44,531 nucleotides of DNA from Myxococcota bacterium (GTDB lineage: Bacteria > Myxococcota_A > Bradymonadia > UBA7976 > UBA1532): the NCBI GenBank assembly GCA_018813065.1, contig JAHJCH010000002.1, positions 1 to 44,531 of the forward strand, written 5' to 3'. The position numbers and the translations under genes were made by a program. Under the pieces are notes generated by a model. That model had not been told where the DNA came from, searched no databases, and saw nothing but the letters and a program-made list of their open reading frames with translations. Below are positions 35,756 to 43,770 of this stretch, in pieces. Position 1 is the first letter of the stretch, and each line of letters opens with the position of its first letter.

Positions 35756-36988
35756 GTGCTGTTGTTCACCTCGGTGCTCGTCATCGTCTTTACCTCCATC
35801 GTCATTATGTACGCCTGTAACGCCTTCGAGGACGCCGCCGACTTCCTCGGGCGTAACATGAAGCCAGGCGTCAAGGGCGCCACGATCAACGCCATTGGCA
35901 GCTCGCTGCCCGAGTTCTTCACCACCCTCATCCTGCTCTTTGGCCCGCTGTGGTCCGAGAGTATGTTCGGCACCAAGGGCGCTGGCTTCGCCGCAGGCAT
36001 CGCCACCTGCGCCGGCAGCGCCGTCTTCAACAGCGTCATCATCCCCGGCCTCAGCGTGATGGCCGTCCTCTTCTGGGGCGTCAAGAAGGCCGACGGCAGC
36101 CGTGAGAAGATCAAGCGCGTGCGGCTGAATAAGCGCTTGGTCATGAAGGATGGGATCTTCTTCATCGGCTCTGAGCTGGCCCTGATCTACTTCCTGGGCT
36201 GGAACACCATGATGTGGTGGATGGGCGGCCTCTTCGCCCTGATGTACGTCGTCTATGCCTATATCACCCTCAAGTTCGGCTTCGCTGGCGATTAAGAGGC
36301 CGACGAGGACGATGAGGACGAGGCCGAGGCCGAGGGCCGCAGCGCGGGCCTCTTGGGCATGGGCTGGCTCTTGGACTTCAAGGCCCGCTTCTACGGCGAT
36401 AGCCCCTTCACCACCGCGCGCGCTTGGGTGGTCTTGAGCGCCGCCATCGTCGTCATCGGCGTCGCCTGCGGCGGCATCGCCTGGGCCGTCGAGCACTCCG
36501 CCGCCGCGCTGGGTATCCCCTCCTACTTCACCGCCGTGATCCTCGCCGCCGCCGCCACCAGCGTCCCCGACACCGTCCTTTCGGTGAAGGACGCCGTGAA
36601 GGGCAACTATGACGACGCCGTGGCCAACGCCGTGGGCAGCAACATCTTCGACATCTGTATCTCCCTCGGCGTCCCCCTGCTCCTCTACGGCCTGTTCGTC
36701 GGCGCCGTGGACATGGGCACCATGGGCTCCGCCGATGACGTGCAGATCCTCCGCTGGGTCCTGCTGGGCGTGACCACCATCGTCCTGGCGCTCTTCCTCA
36801 TCGGCGACGGCATCGCCCGCGGCAAGACCATCGTGCTTTTCAGCCTGTACTTCGTGTGGACGGCCTTCGTTGTCTACCGTGGCGTCACCTCGGACAAACC
36901 CACAGTGGAGGCCCCCGCGCCGCCCGCCGTGGAGGCCACATCCACCCTCATGCGCCATGTTGACTTCAAGCGAGAGACAAAGGGTTAA
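35756..36988 (+). pseudogene. CaCA-family cation exchanger interrupted by in-frame TAA
   Basis: It starts at a GTG. The first half (179 codons) carries alpha-1 repeat motif GATINAIGSSLPEFFTTLILL. The second half in the same frame carries alpha-2 motif AATSVPDTVLSVKDAV and NAVGSNIFDICISLG. Between them a TAA at 36293-36295 falls inside an acidic cytoplasmic loop (FGFAGD, stop, EADEDDEDEAEAEG). One change, GAA to TAA, would explain it. Both halves are otherwise undamaged and have membrane helices, so this is a recent mutation, a sequencing error, or a natural two-piece exchanger restarting at TTG 36353 or ATG 36359. The intact family moves Ca2+ out in exchange for Na+ or H+. Its place among calcium-binding TerD genes fits. 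Confidence 0.8.
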
Positions 36989-36991
36989 GAG

Positions 36992-37597
36992 ATGATCAGC
37001 TTAAGCAAAGGTCAGAAGATCAGCCTCTCCAAAGAGGGCGGCCCACAGCTCAAGCGCGTCGCCGTTGGGCTTGGCTGGGGGATGCGCGAGACGCAGACCA
37101 AGGGCTTCTTTGGGATCGGCGCTGGCGTCAAGCGCGAGGAGGTCGATCTCGACGCCTCCTGCATCCTCTACGACGCGGACGGCAACGCCGTGGACTCCGT
37201 GTGGTGGCGCAAGCTGCGCAGCAACGACGGCTCCATCCAGCACACCGGCGATGATCGCGAGGGCGGCGGCTCTGAGGATGATCCCAATGAGGTCATCAAC
37301 GTGGATCTGGACAAGGTGCCAGAGCACGTCCGCAGCATCGTCTTTGTGGTCAACAGCTACACCGGCGAGACCTTCAAGGGCATCCCCACGGCGTTCTGCA
37401 ACGTGGTGGATCTGAGCAATCAAGGCGAGGTCGCTCGCTTCAACCTCAACACCAGCGGCGGCGACGCGCGCGGCTTCATCATCGCCAAGGTCTATCGCCA
37501 CGAAGGCCAGTGGAAGTTCCACGCCATCGGTGAGCAGGTCGAGGGGCGCCAGCAGACCGTCAAGGACATCGAGGTCTTCGCGCGTAAGTTCGCGTAA
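36992..37597 (+). CDS. TerD-family protein
   Basis: 201 residues. It begins ISLSKGQKISLSKEGG and continues VAVGLGWGMRETQTKGFFG, EVDLDASCILYD with the calcium-site DLDAS, DREGGGSEDDPNEVINVDL and the end WKFHAIGEQVEGRQQTVKD. The insert before the DLDAS site resembles TerZ/TerE-like members, but the exact subtype is not secure. It starts three bases after the exchanger stop. Confidence 0.9.
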   Translation: MISLSKGQKISLSKEGGPQLKRVAVGLGWGMRETQTKGFFGIGAGVKREEVDLDASCILYDADGNAVDSVWWRKLRSNDGSIQHTGDDREGGGSEDDPNEVINVDLDKVPEHVRSIVFVVNSYTGETFKGIPTAFCNVVDLSNQGEVARFNLNTSGGDARGFIIAKVYRHEGQWKFHAIGEQVEGRQQTVKDIEVFARKFA

Positions 37598-37625
37598 GGC
37601 GACGCTTAAAGAGGAGGAGTAGGGG

Positions 37626-38828
37626 ATGGAGTTTAAGAGAGGCCAGAAATCCAAGCTCGACGCCCTCACGGATCAGCTCAAGCTCGACGTGGGCGTGCAG
37701 ATCGGCGCGACGGGCGTCGAGATCGACGTCAGCTGCTTTGGCCTGGACGCCGCCGGCCAGCTCTCGGATGATCGCTACTTCATCTTCTACAACCAGCCCG
37801 ACTCCCCGTGCGGGGGGCTGCGCCTCACCGGCGCGGGGGGCGGCTACACTCAACGCTTCAGCGTCGATCTCGCCGCGCTGCCAGCCACCATTCAAGAGCT
37901 GGTCTTCACCGCCACCATCGACGGCGGCGGCGATATGTCAGGCTTGACCGCCAGCGCCTTCGCCCTGGAGGTGCGCAACGAGGGCGTCATGAGCTTCCCC
38001 TTCAACGGCGCCCTCTTCGGCGCGGAGAAGGCGGTCATGATCGCGCGGCTCTATCGCAAGGACGGCTGGCGCGTCGCCGCCGTCGCCCAAGGCTTCAACG
38101 GCGGCCTGGAGGCCCTCCTCAATCACTTCGGGGGCGCCGCGCAGCCTGATCCGCCCGCGCCTGCCCCCGCGCCTGCCCCCGCGCCCGCGCCTGCCCCTGC
38201 GCCTGCCCCTGCGCCTGCCCCCGCGCCCAAGCTCAACTTGGGCAAGGTCACGCTGGAGAAGCGCGGCCAGAGCCAGAAGCTCTCCCTGGCCAAGAAGGGC
38301 GGCGGTCAGGACACGATCCACATCAACCTCAACTGGGATCAGCCCAAGAAGCGCTCATGGTTCGGCGGCGGCGGCGACGTTGACCTCGATCTGGGCTGTA
38401 TGTTTGAGCTGATCACCGGCGAGAAGGGCGTCATCCAGCCCCTCGGCGGTAACTTCGGCGCCCAACACCGCCCGCCGTGGATCTTGCTCGATAAGGACGA
38501 TCGCTCCGGCGCCGCCAGCGACGGCGAGAATATGCGGATCTACCGCCCGGAGATGATCGCGCGGGTGCTGATTTTTGCCATGATCTACGAGGGCGACAGC
38601 AACTTCACCACCGTCAACGGGCGGGTCAAGGTCAAGGATCTCAACGGCAACGAGATCCTCATCCGCCTCGACGCCCCCGATCCGCGCCGCACGTTCTGCG
38701 GGGTGTGCATGATCGAGCGCGACGGTGAGGGGCTCAAGATCACCAAGGAGGAGCGCTACTTCCTCCACCACCCCGACTGCGATCAGTTCTACCGCTTTGG
38801 CTTCCGCTGGGCGCCAGGTCAGAAGTGA
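37626..38828 (+). CDS. TerD-TerA fusion protein
   Basis: 400 residues with a strong AGGAGG site. Residues ~1-170 are a diverged TerD domain (VEIDVSCFGLDAAG, FYNQPDSPCGG, WRVAAVAQGFNGGLEALLNHFG). A linker of alternating Pro-Ala covers ~175-200. Residues ~205-400 match TerA: INLNWDQPKK, DVDLDLGCMFELITGEKGV, LDKDDRSGAASDGENMRI, VLIFAMIYEGDSNF and the ending YRFGFRWAPGQK. TerA and TerD are separate genes in classical ter operons; joining suggests that the two act as one unit. The stop overlaps the next start (GTGA). Confidence 0.88.
   Translation: MEFKRGQKSKLDALTDQLKLDVGVQIGATGVEIDVSCFGLDAAGQLSDDRYFIFYNQPDSPCGGLRLTGAGGGYTQRFSVDLAALPATIQELVFTATIDGGGDMSGLTASAFALEVRNEGVMSFPFNGALFGAEKAVMIARLYRKDGWRVAAVAQGFNGGLEALLNHFGGAAQPDPPAPAPAPAPAPAPAPAPAPAPAPAPKLNLGKVTLEKRGQSQKLSLAKKGGGQDTIHINLNWDQPKKRSWFGGGGDVDLDLGCMFELITGEKGVIQPLGGNFGAQHRPPWILLDKDDRSGAASDGENMRIYRPEMIARVLIFAMIYEGDSNFTTVNGRVKVKDLNGNEILIRLDAPDPRRTFCGVCMIERDGEGLKITKEERYFLHHPDCDQFYRFGFRWAPGQK
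38151..38226. repeat. Pro-Ala coding minisatellite in the TerD-TerA fusion
   Basis: Tandem GCGCCTGCCCCC-type 12-base units encode the alternating PA linker between the two domains. Copy number is likely variable by replication slippage. Confidence 0.7.
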
Positions 38829-40129
38829 GCGAGGCCAGCCCTCAAGGGGGCTCGCCGCTCAGCCCTGGGCAGCGCGCGCGGCTCCCCGATCAAGGTCAGC
38901 TGACGCTGCGGCTGCGCGCCGACGGCGGCGATGAGGCGGCCCTGCGCGGCGCCCTCTTCGCCTTACCGCCGGGCAAGCTCGGCGAGCAAACCCCCCAGGG
39001 CATCGCCTCGGCCCATCACCCCGAGGATCTCGACGGCTTGATCCGCTGGCGAGGCGATACGGCTTCCCTTGATCTGGGCCGCGCCCCGCGCGAGGGCGCC
39101 AGCTTCCTCTTCGCGATCTGGCTCGTCGAGTCGGCGCGGCGCGGCGCCTCGCGCCTGGCGGACTTCCAGGCCTTGACCTTGGAGGGGGCCGTTGAGGGCC
39201 AGCCCGCCTTCACCTTCACGCTCCCCGGCGAGGCGTTTAACAAGGAGGCGGCGGCGCGGCTGGGCGAGATCTACTTCAAGAGCGGGGCGTGGCGCTTCCG
39301 CGCCGTGGGGGATGGCTTCGTCGGCGGGCTGCCCTCGATGGCCCATCGCCTTGGGCTCAGCGGCCCCCAGCGGGATCTGCTCCGCGAGGGCGGCGCGTCG
39401 CCTGGCCCCACGCCGCCTGGCCCCACACCGCCTGGTCCCACGCCGCCTCGCCCCACACCACCGCCGGGCCTCTCCGCGCCTGGCCCCTCCGCGCTGCATG
39501 GCCCCATCCGCGCCCCGCGCGGCTGGCCGGGGGATCGCGCCCCAGACAAGGTGCCTCGGGATCTCCTCAGCGCCGTGGCGCGCTTGGAGTGCCTCACCCC
39601 GCAAGGCGGCCACAGCGGCACCGCCTTCGCCATCACGCCGGGCGGCTGCCTGCTCACCTGCCATCACGTCATTGAGGGCGTCTCACAGATCATCGCTCGC
39701 CTGCACGGCGATGATGCGCCGAGGGGCGCGCGCGTCCTCACCGCCGATGAGAGCAGCGATCTGGCCCTGATCCAGATCGACGACGCCTGGGGCGTCGAGC
39801 GCTGGCTCAAGCTGGATCTCAGCCCCACGCCGCCCGATCTGGGCGATGAGGTGGGGCTGCTGAGCTTCCCGCTCTCCTCGCAGATCGGCGCGGAGGTCAG
39901 CTTCTCCAAGGGCATTGTCAACAGCATCCGCCACCCCCAGGAGGGGCTCAACGTGCTCCAGATCGACGCCGGCGCCGCGCCCGGCTCCAGCGGCGGGCCG
40001 ATCTTCCGCCTCAGCGATGGCGTCGTCGTGGGCGTCCTCTCCAGCGGGCTGGCGGGGCTCGGCGGGATGCACGCCAACTTCGCCGCCCACGTCCACGCCC
40101 TTATGCGCCTCGGCTGGCTGCGCGCTTAA
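38825..40129 (+). CDS. Degenerate TerD domain fused to trypsin-like serine protease
   Basis: 434 residues from a GTG overlapping the previous stop. The N-terminal ~185 residues follow a TerD course (LGEIYFKSGAWRFRAVGDGFVGGLPSMAHRLG) but lack the DLDAS calcium site. A linker of PGPTPP units follows. From ~240 the chain is a chymotrypsin-fold protease: SGTAFAITPGGCLLTCHHVIEG (His281), ADESSDLALIQID (Asp312) and APGSSGGPIFRLSDG (Ser389). All three catalytic residues are present. There is no signal peptide, so it should act in the cytoplasm with the other Ter proteins, unlike periplasmic HtrA. It may be a stress- or infection-triggered effector; that is inference. Confidence 0.85.
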   Translation: MSEASPQGGSPLSPGQRARLPDQGQLTLRLRADGGDEAALRGALFALPPGKLGEQTPQGIASAHHPEDLDGLIRWRGDTASLDLGRAPREGASFLFAIWLVESARRGASRLADFQALTLEGAVEGQPAFTFTLPGEAFNKEAAARLGEIYFKSGAWRFRAVGDGFVGGLPSMAHRLGLSGPQRDLLREGGASPGPTPPGPTPPGPTPPRPTPPPGLSAPGPSALHGPIRAPRGWPGDRAPDKVPRDLLSAVARLECLTPQGGHSGTAFAITPGGCLLTCHHVIEGVSQIIARLHGDDAPRGARVLTADESSDLALIQIDDAWGVERWLKLDLSPTPPDLGDEVGLLSFPLSSQIGAEVSFSKGIVNSIRHPQEGLNVLQIDAGAAPGSSGGPIFRLSDGVVVGVLSSGLAGLGGMHANFAAHVHALMRLGWLRA

Positions 40130-40144
40130 CGTCGCCCAAGCCCC

Positions 40145-40173
40145 TTTCACGCATAACTCACAAGGCTTATATT
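40145..40173 (+). promoter_or_regulatory. Candidate promoter giving a leaderless cheB-like mRNA
   Basis: TATATT at 40168-40173 lies seven bases before the ATG at 40180, so transcription would begin at or next to the start codon. TTTCAC at 40145-40150 is a weak -35 with a 17-base spacer. No ribosome site precedes the ATG. Confidence 0.4.
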
Positions 40174-40179
40174 CGACCG

Positions 40180-41307
40180 ATGAGAGTCCTCATCGCCGAA
40201 GACGAGCGCGCCACCGCGCACCTGCTCAAGACGGTCCTCCAGCGAGGCAAGTACGAGGTTGATCTGGCCTTAGATGGTCAACAAGCGCTGGAGATGCTGC
40301 GCGCCAAGGTCTATGACGCGCTCCTCACCGACTGGCGGATGCCACGCCTGGACGGGATTGAGCTGATCGAGGCCACTCGGCGTGAGATCAAGCCCACGCC
40401 GTTGCTGATCATGATCACATCGGTGGACACGCTTGAGGGGCGCATCACAGCCATCGAGGCGGGGGTCGATGACTACGTCTCCAAGCCGATCCGCCCCCTT
40501 GATCTGCTCGAGCGCGTCGAGGATGGGCTAACGCGGCTGCGCATTAGCCGCCGGTTCCTGGGGCTGGGGGTGTTGACCTCCGATCCGCCCACCTCGACGC
40601 CGCCCGCCGCGCTCAAGACGCCCACGCCCAGGACGCCCACGCCTAAGGCGCCCACGCCCAAGGCGCCCACGCCCAGGGCGCCCACGCCCAAAACACCCAC
40701 GCCCAGGGCGACGCTTGACGCGCGCCCCCTCGCCCGAGGCCCCTACACCGCCCTCGCCGTCACCGCCAGCACGGGCGGCCCCACCGCGCTGATCACCTTC
40801 TTCGAGGCGCTCAACGCCGCCAGCGACGTCACGATCTTCGTCGTCCTCCACGGCCCGGAGTGGATGCTGCGCACTTACACCCAGCGGCTCGCCAAGGCGG
40901 CCCGCCGCCCGGTCCACTACGTCGAGGCGGGCGAGGCCTGCCAGCCGGGCGCGGTGTACTTAGCGGCGGGGGATCGCCATATGCGCGTCAAGCGGCGGAT
41001 GGGGGCGCCTTGGGTGGAGGCCTTCGACGGCCCCAAGGAGAACTTCGTCCGCCCCGCCGCTGACCCGCTCTTCCACAGCGTCGCGGAGGTCTATGGCGCG
41101 CAGGCGGCGGCGGTGGTGTTGACGGGCATGGGCCGAGACGGCACCCGAGGCGCCCAAGCCATCGCCGCCGCTGGCGGGCTGATCTGCGCCCAGACCCCAG
41201 ACAGCGCCGTGGCCCCCTCCATGCCCACCAGCGTGATCCGCCAAGAGATCGTCCATCACCAAGGCACCCCCGAGGGGCTGGCGGCCCAGCTCAGCCGCCG
41301 ACGCTGA
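40180..41307 (+). CDS. Receiver-CheB methylesterase protein (stand-alone)
   Basis: 375 residues. The receiver domain has the acidic pair EDE, phosphorylation site Asp51 (LLTDWRMPRLDG) and Lys in DDYVSKPIRP. A linker of TPTPKAP-type repeats covers ~148-182. The CheB esterase domain carries Ser197 (TASTGGPTAL), His224 (VVLHGPEWML) and Asp320 (GMGRDGTRG), a full catalytic triad. CheB removes methyl groups from chemoreceptor glutamates when phosphorylated. No receptor, cheA or cheR is in the window, so it may serve an unlinked chemosensory system. The gene meets topB tail to tail with no gap. Confidence 0.9.
   Translation: MRVLIAEDERATAHLLKTVLQRGKYEVDLALDGQQALEMLRAKVYDALLTDWRMPRLDGIELIEATRREIKPTPLLIMITSVDTLEGRITAIEAGVDDYVSKPIRPLDLLERVEDGLTRLRISRRFLGLGVLTSDPPTSTPPAALKTPTPRTPTPKAPTPKAPTPRAPTPKTPTPRATLDARPLARGPYTALAVTASTGGPTALITFFEALNAASDVTIFVVLHGPEWMLRTYTQRLAKAARRPVHYVEAGEACQPGAVYLAAGDRHMRVKRRMGAPWVEAFDGPKENFVRPAADPLFHSVAEVYGAQAAAVVLTGMGRDGTRGAQAIAAAGGLICAQTPDSAVAPSMPTSVIRQEIVHHQGTPEGLAAQLSRRR
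40610..40712. repeat. 15-bp tandem repeat in the CheB linker
   Basis: Units close to CCCACGCCCAAGGCG encode TPTPKAP-type residues between the receiver and esterase domains. About seven imperfect copies. Confidence 0.75.
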
Positions 41308-43767
41308 TCAAGGCTGACCGCGCCGCGCCCAGCGAGGGCGACCCTCCGCGCCCTTGTCCAAGACCAGCCGCGCGCCGCGCCCCCCTCGGGTGGCGAAGAG
41401 GCGGCTCTTGCCCTGCCGCAGCAGCCGCCGCGCCTCTTCGACGGGGATGGTCACGCCGTCGAGGACAAAGGGCAGGGTGAACCGGCAGCCCTCACGCCAG
41501 CGATCACAGCCCCAGGCGGCGCGCCCGGTGATGATCTGCCCTGCCTGGCAGCGAGGGCAGGGGATCGGCTTGTCGGCGATGGGCGCGCCCAGGGGGGGCG
41601 GCGTGGCGGGCGCCGCTGTTGAGGCCTCTCGCCGCCGCCTTGAGCCCCGCTGTGGCTTGACGTGCGCCCGCCAACCGGGCGCTGGCGCGCTGCTTGGTGC
41701 GCTGCTTGGCGCGCTGCTTGGTGCGCTGCTTGGCGCGCTGCTTGGTGCGCTGGCTGGCGCGCTGCTTGGGGTGCTGGCTGGCGCGCTGCTTGGGGCACGA
41801 ACAGAAGCGCTGGGCGTCGCTTGCGCCGTGGGGCGCGCGCCTCGCCCGATCCGCTTAAGCCCAGCGGGCAGCCTTGGGGGCGGCGCGTTGAGCAGCTCCG
41901 CCACGATCCGCCGCGTAAAATCACGCAGATCGACGCGGAAGGGCATCACGGGGGCCTCACCTGCGGCGATGGCGCCCAGCCGCGACTCCCAGACACTGGT
42001 CAACGCGGGGCTGCGCAGGGCCTCGGACACCGCGCCGACGAGCGCCTCCCCAGCGGGCAGCGGCGCCAGCGTTCGCCCTGCGCGGGCCATGTATCCCCGG
42101 CGCAGGAGTGTCTCCAGGGTCGCGGCGCGGGTCGCGGGGGTGCCCAGGCCGCCTTCATGGGTCACGCGGCGCGCGTCAACGCCAGGGGCGAGGGCCTCAA
42201 GCAGCCCCGCGCCATCGACCTCAACGCCGCCCGCGTTGGGCTTGGGCGCGCGCCGCCCCGCCCGCTCCATGGCCCCCAGGAGCGTCGCCTCGGTGTAGCG
42301 CGGCGGCGGCTGCGTGGTGTGCTCATCCACCTGCGCGCCCTCGACATGGCAAGGCGCGCCCACCTCGACGACGGGCAAATCCAGGCTCGCCGCCCCTGAT
42401 GGGCGTGGCTCGATGATCTCCCAGCCCGCCTCAAGGCGTGTTCGGCCCCGCGCCTCCAAGCGCTCGCCCTCCACCTCCGCGCAGAGGACCGCCTGAGCGT
42501 AGACGGCGGGCGGCGAGAGCATCGCCAGCGTGCGACGGACGATCAGATCATAGATCCGGGCCTCATCGCGGCTGAGGCTGGCGACCTTTGGGGCCTTCGG
42601 CGTGGGGATCAGCGCGTGGTGATCGCGCACCTGACGATCATCGACGAAGCGGCGCCCCAGCGCGGGGATCGCCGCGCGCATCGCCGGGGTGATCAGCGCG
42701 TCATAGGGGGGCGTGGCCAAGGCCGTCAGCACGCTGGGCAGGGTCTGGGCCGCGTCTCGCGTGAGGTGACGGGCGTCGGTGCGGGGGTAGGTGATCAGCT
42801 TATGCCGCTCATAGAGGGCTTGGGCGGCCTTGAGCGTGCTCTCCGCCGTCATACCAAAGCGCTGATTGGCTAAGCGCTGGAGGCTGGTGAGGTGATGCAG
42901 CTGCGGCGGCGGCGCCTCTTGACGGGCGCGCGTGGCCTTGATGACCCGACCCGCTCGGCCCCTCAGCCGCGCCGCCAACGCCTCGGCCTCCGCGCGGGTC
43001 GCCAGCCGCCCGCCCGTCTCCTCATCCCCCTCCGCCGCCTCCCCCTCAGCCGCCTCCCCCGCGCGTCGCCACGCGGCGCGCCAGCGCGGCGGTGGCTGCC
43101 CCGGCGCGCTCAGATCCACCGCCAGGGTCCAATAGTCCTTGGGCTGAAAGCCCACGATCTCTTGCTCTCGCGCCACGACCATCGCCAAGGTCGGCGTCTG
43201 CACGCGGCCCACCGTCAAGAGGACGCCCGCCGTCAAGGTCAGCGCGCGGGTGGCGTTCATCCCCACCAACCAATCTGCCTCGGCGCGGCAACGGGCGGCG
43301 TCGGCGAGGGGATCAAAGCGCGTGGAGGGCTGAAGCTGCTGCAACCCTCGCTGGATCGCCTGCTGCGTCAGCGAGGACACCCAAAACCGCAAGACGGGGT
43401 GACGACACCCTGAGATTTCATAGACATAGCGGAAGATCAGCTCCCCCTCGCGGCCCGCGTCGCAGGCGTTGACCACCACCTCGACGCGGCGATCCTTGAG
43501 GAGCTTGCCCAAGGCGCTGAGGTGGGCGCGGGTGCGCTTGATCGGCTGAAGATGGAGCTGGGGCGGCAGCATCGGCAGGGTGGCCGCGCTCCAGCGGCGC
43601 CAGGTGGGATCCATGGCCTCGGGGGGGGCGGGCTCGACGAGGTGACCAAAGCACCACGCCACCCACACCCCAGGCCCCTCAATGTGCGTCTTGTGCTTGA
43701 CCTTGGCCCCCAACGCGCGCGCCAAGTCGCGGGCGACGCTGGGCTTCTCGGTGAGGAAGAGGCGCAC
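41308..43767 (-). CDS. topB: DNA topoisomerase III (type IA)
   Basis: 819 residues. The Toprim part starts MRLFLTEKPSVARDLARALG, with the acidic motif NACDAGREGELIFRYV. The catalytic tyrosine lies in HKLITYPRTDARHLT. The IA core extends to about residue 640. A long Ala/Pro/Ser low-complexity linker (SAPS units) follows, then a zinc-ribbon-like segment (CPRCQAGQI, WGCDRWREGCRF). The tail is longer than E. coli TopB (653). It resolves single-strand crossings in decatenation and recombination. It lies three bases behind the membrane protein gene upstream. Confidence 0.93.
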   Translation of the reverse strand: MRLFLTEKPSVARDLARALGAKVKHKTHIEGPGVWVAWCFGHLVEPAPPEAMDPTWRRWSAATLPMLPPQLHLQPIKRTRAHLSALGKLLKDRRVEVVVNACDAGREGELIFRYVYEISGCRHPVLRFWVSSLTQQAIQRGLQQLQPSTRFDPLADAARCRAEADWLVGMNATRALTLTAGVLLTVGRVQTPTLAMVVAREQEIVGFQPKDYWTLAVDLSAPGQPPPRWRAAWRRAGEAAEGEAAEGDEETGGRLATRAEAEALAARLRGRAGRVIKATRARQEAPPPQLHHLTSLQRLANQRFGMTAESTLKAAQALYERHKLITYPRTDARHLTRDAAQTLPSVLTALATPPYDALITPAMRAAIPALGRRFVDDRQVRDHHALIPTPKAPKVASLSRDEARIYDLIVRRTLAMLSPPAVYAQAVLCAEVEGERLEARGRTRLEAGWEIIEPRPSGAASLDLPVVEVGAPCHVEGAQVDEHTTQPPPRYTEATLLGAMERAGRRAPKPNAGGVEVDGAGLLEALAPGVDARRVTHEGGLGTPATRAATLETLLRRGYMARAGRTLAPLPAGEALVGAVSEALRSPALTSVWESRLGAIAAGEAPVMPFRVDLRDFTRRIVAELLNAPPPRLPAGLKRIGRGARPTAQATPSASVRAPSSAPASTPSSAPASAPSSAPSSAPSSAPSSAPSSAPAPGWRAHVKPQRGSRRRREASTAAPATPPPLGAPIADKPIPCPRCQAGQIITGRAAWGCDRWREGCRFTLPFVLDGVTIPVEEARRLLRQGKSRLFATRGGRGARLVLDKGAEGRPRWARRGQP
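41690..41805. repeat. 12-bp tandem repeat in topB linker
   Basis: Units of GCGCTGCTTGGT and variants encode SAPS on the minus strand, in the linker before the zinc-ribbon segment. Confidence 0.75.
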
Positions 43768-43770
43768 GCC

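Noticed and set aside
36293..36295. Recoded stop (selenocysteine or pyrrolysine)
   Set aside because: The codon is TAA, not TGA or TAG, and it sits in an acidic loop with no catalytic need.
41308..41340. Bidirectional terminator between cheB-like gene and topB
   Set aside because: The stop codons are adjacent and no stem with a T-tract is present on either strand.
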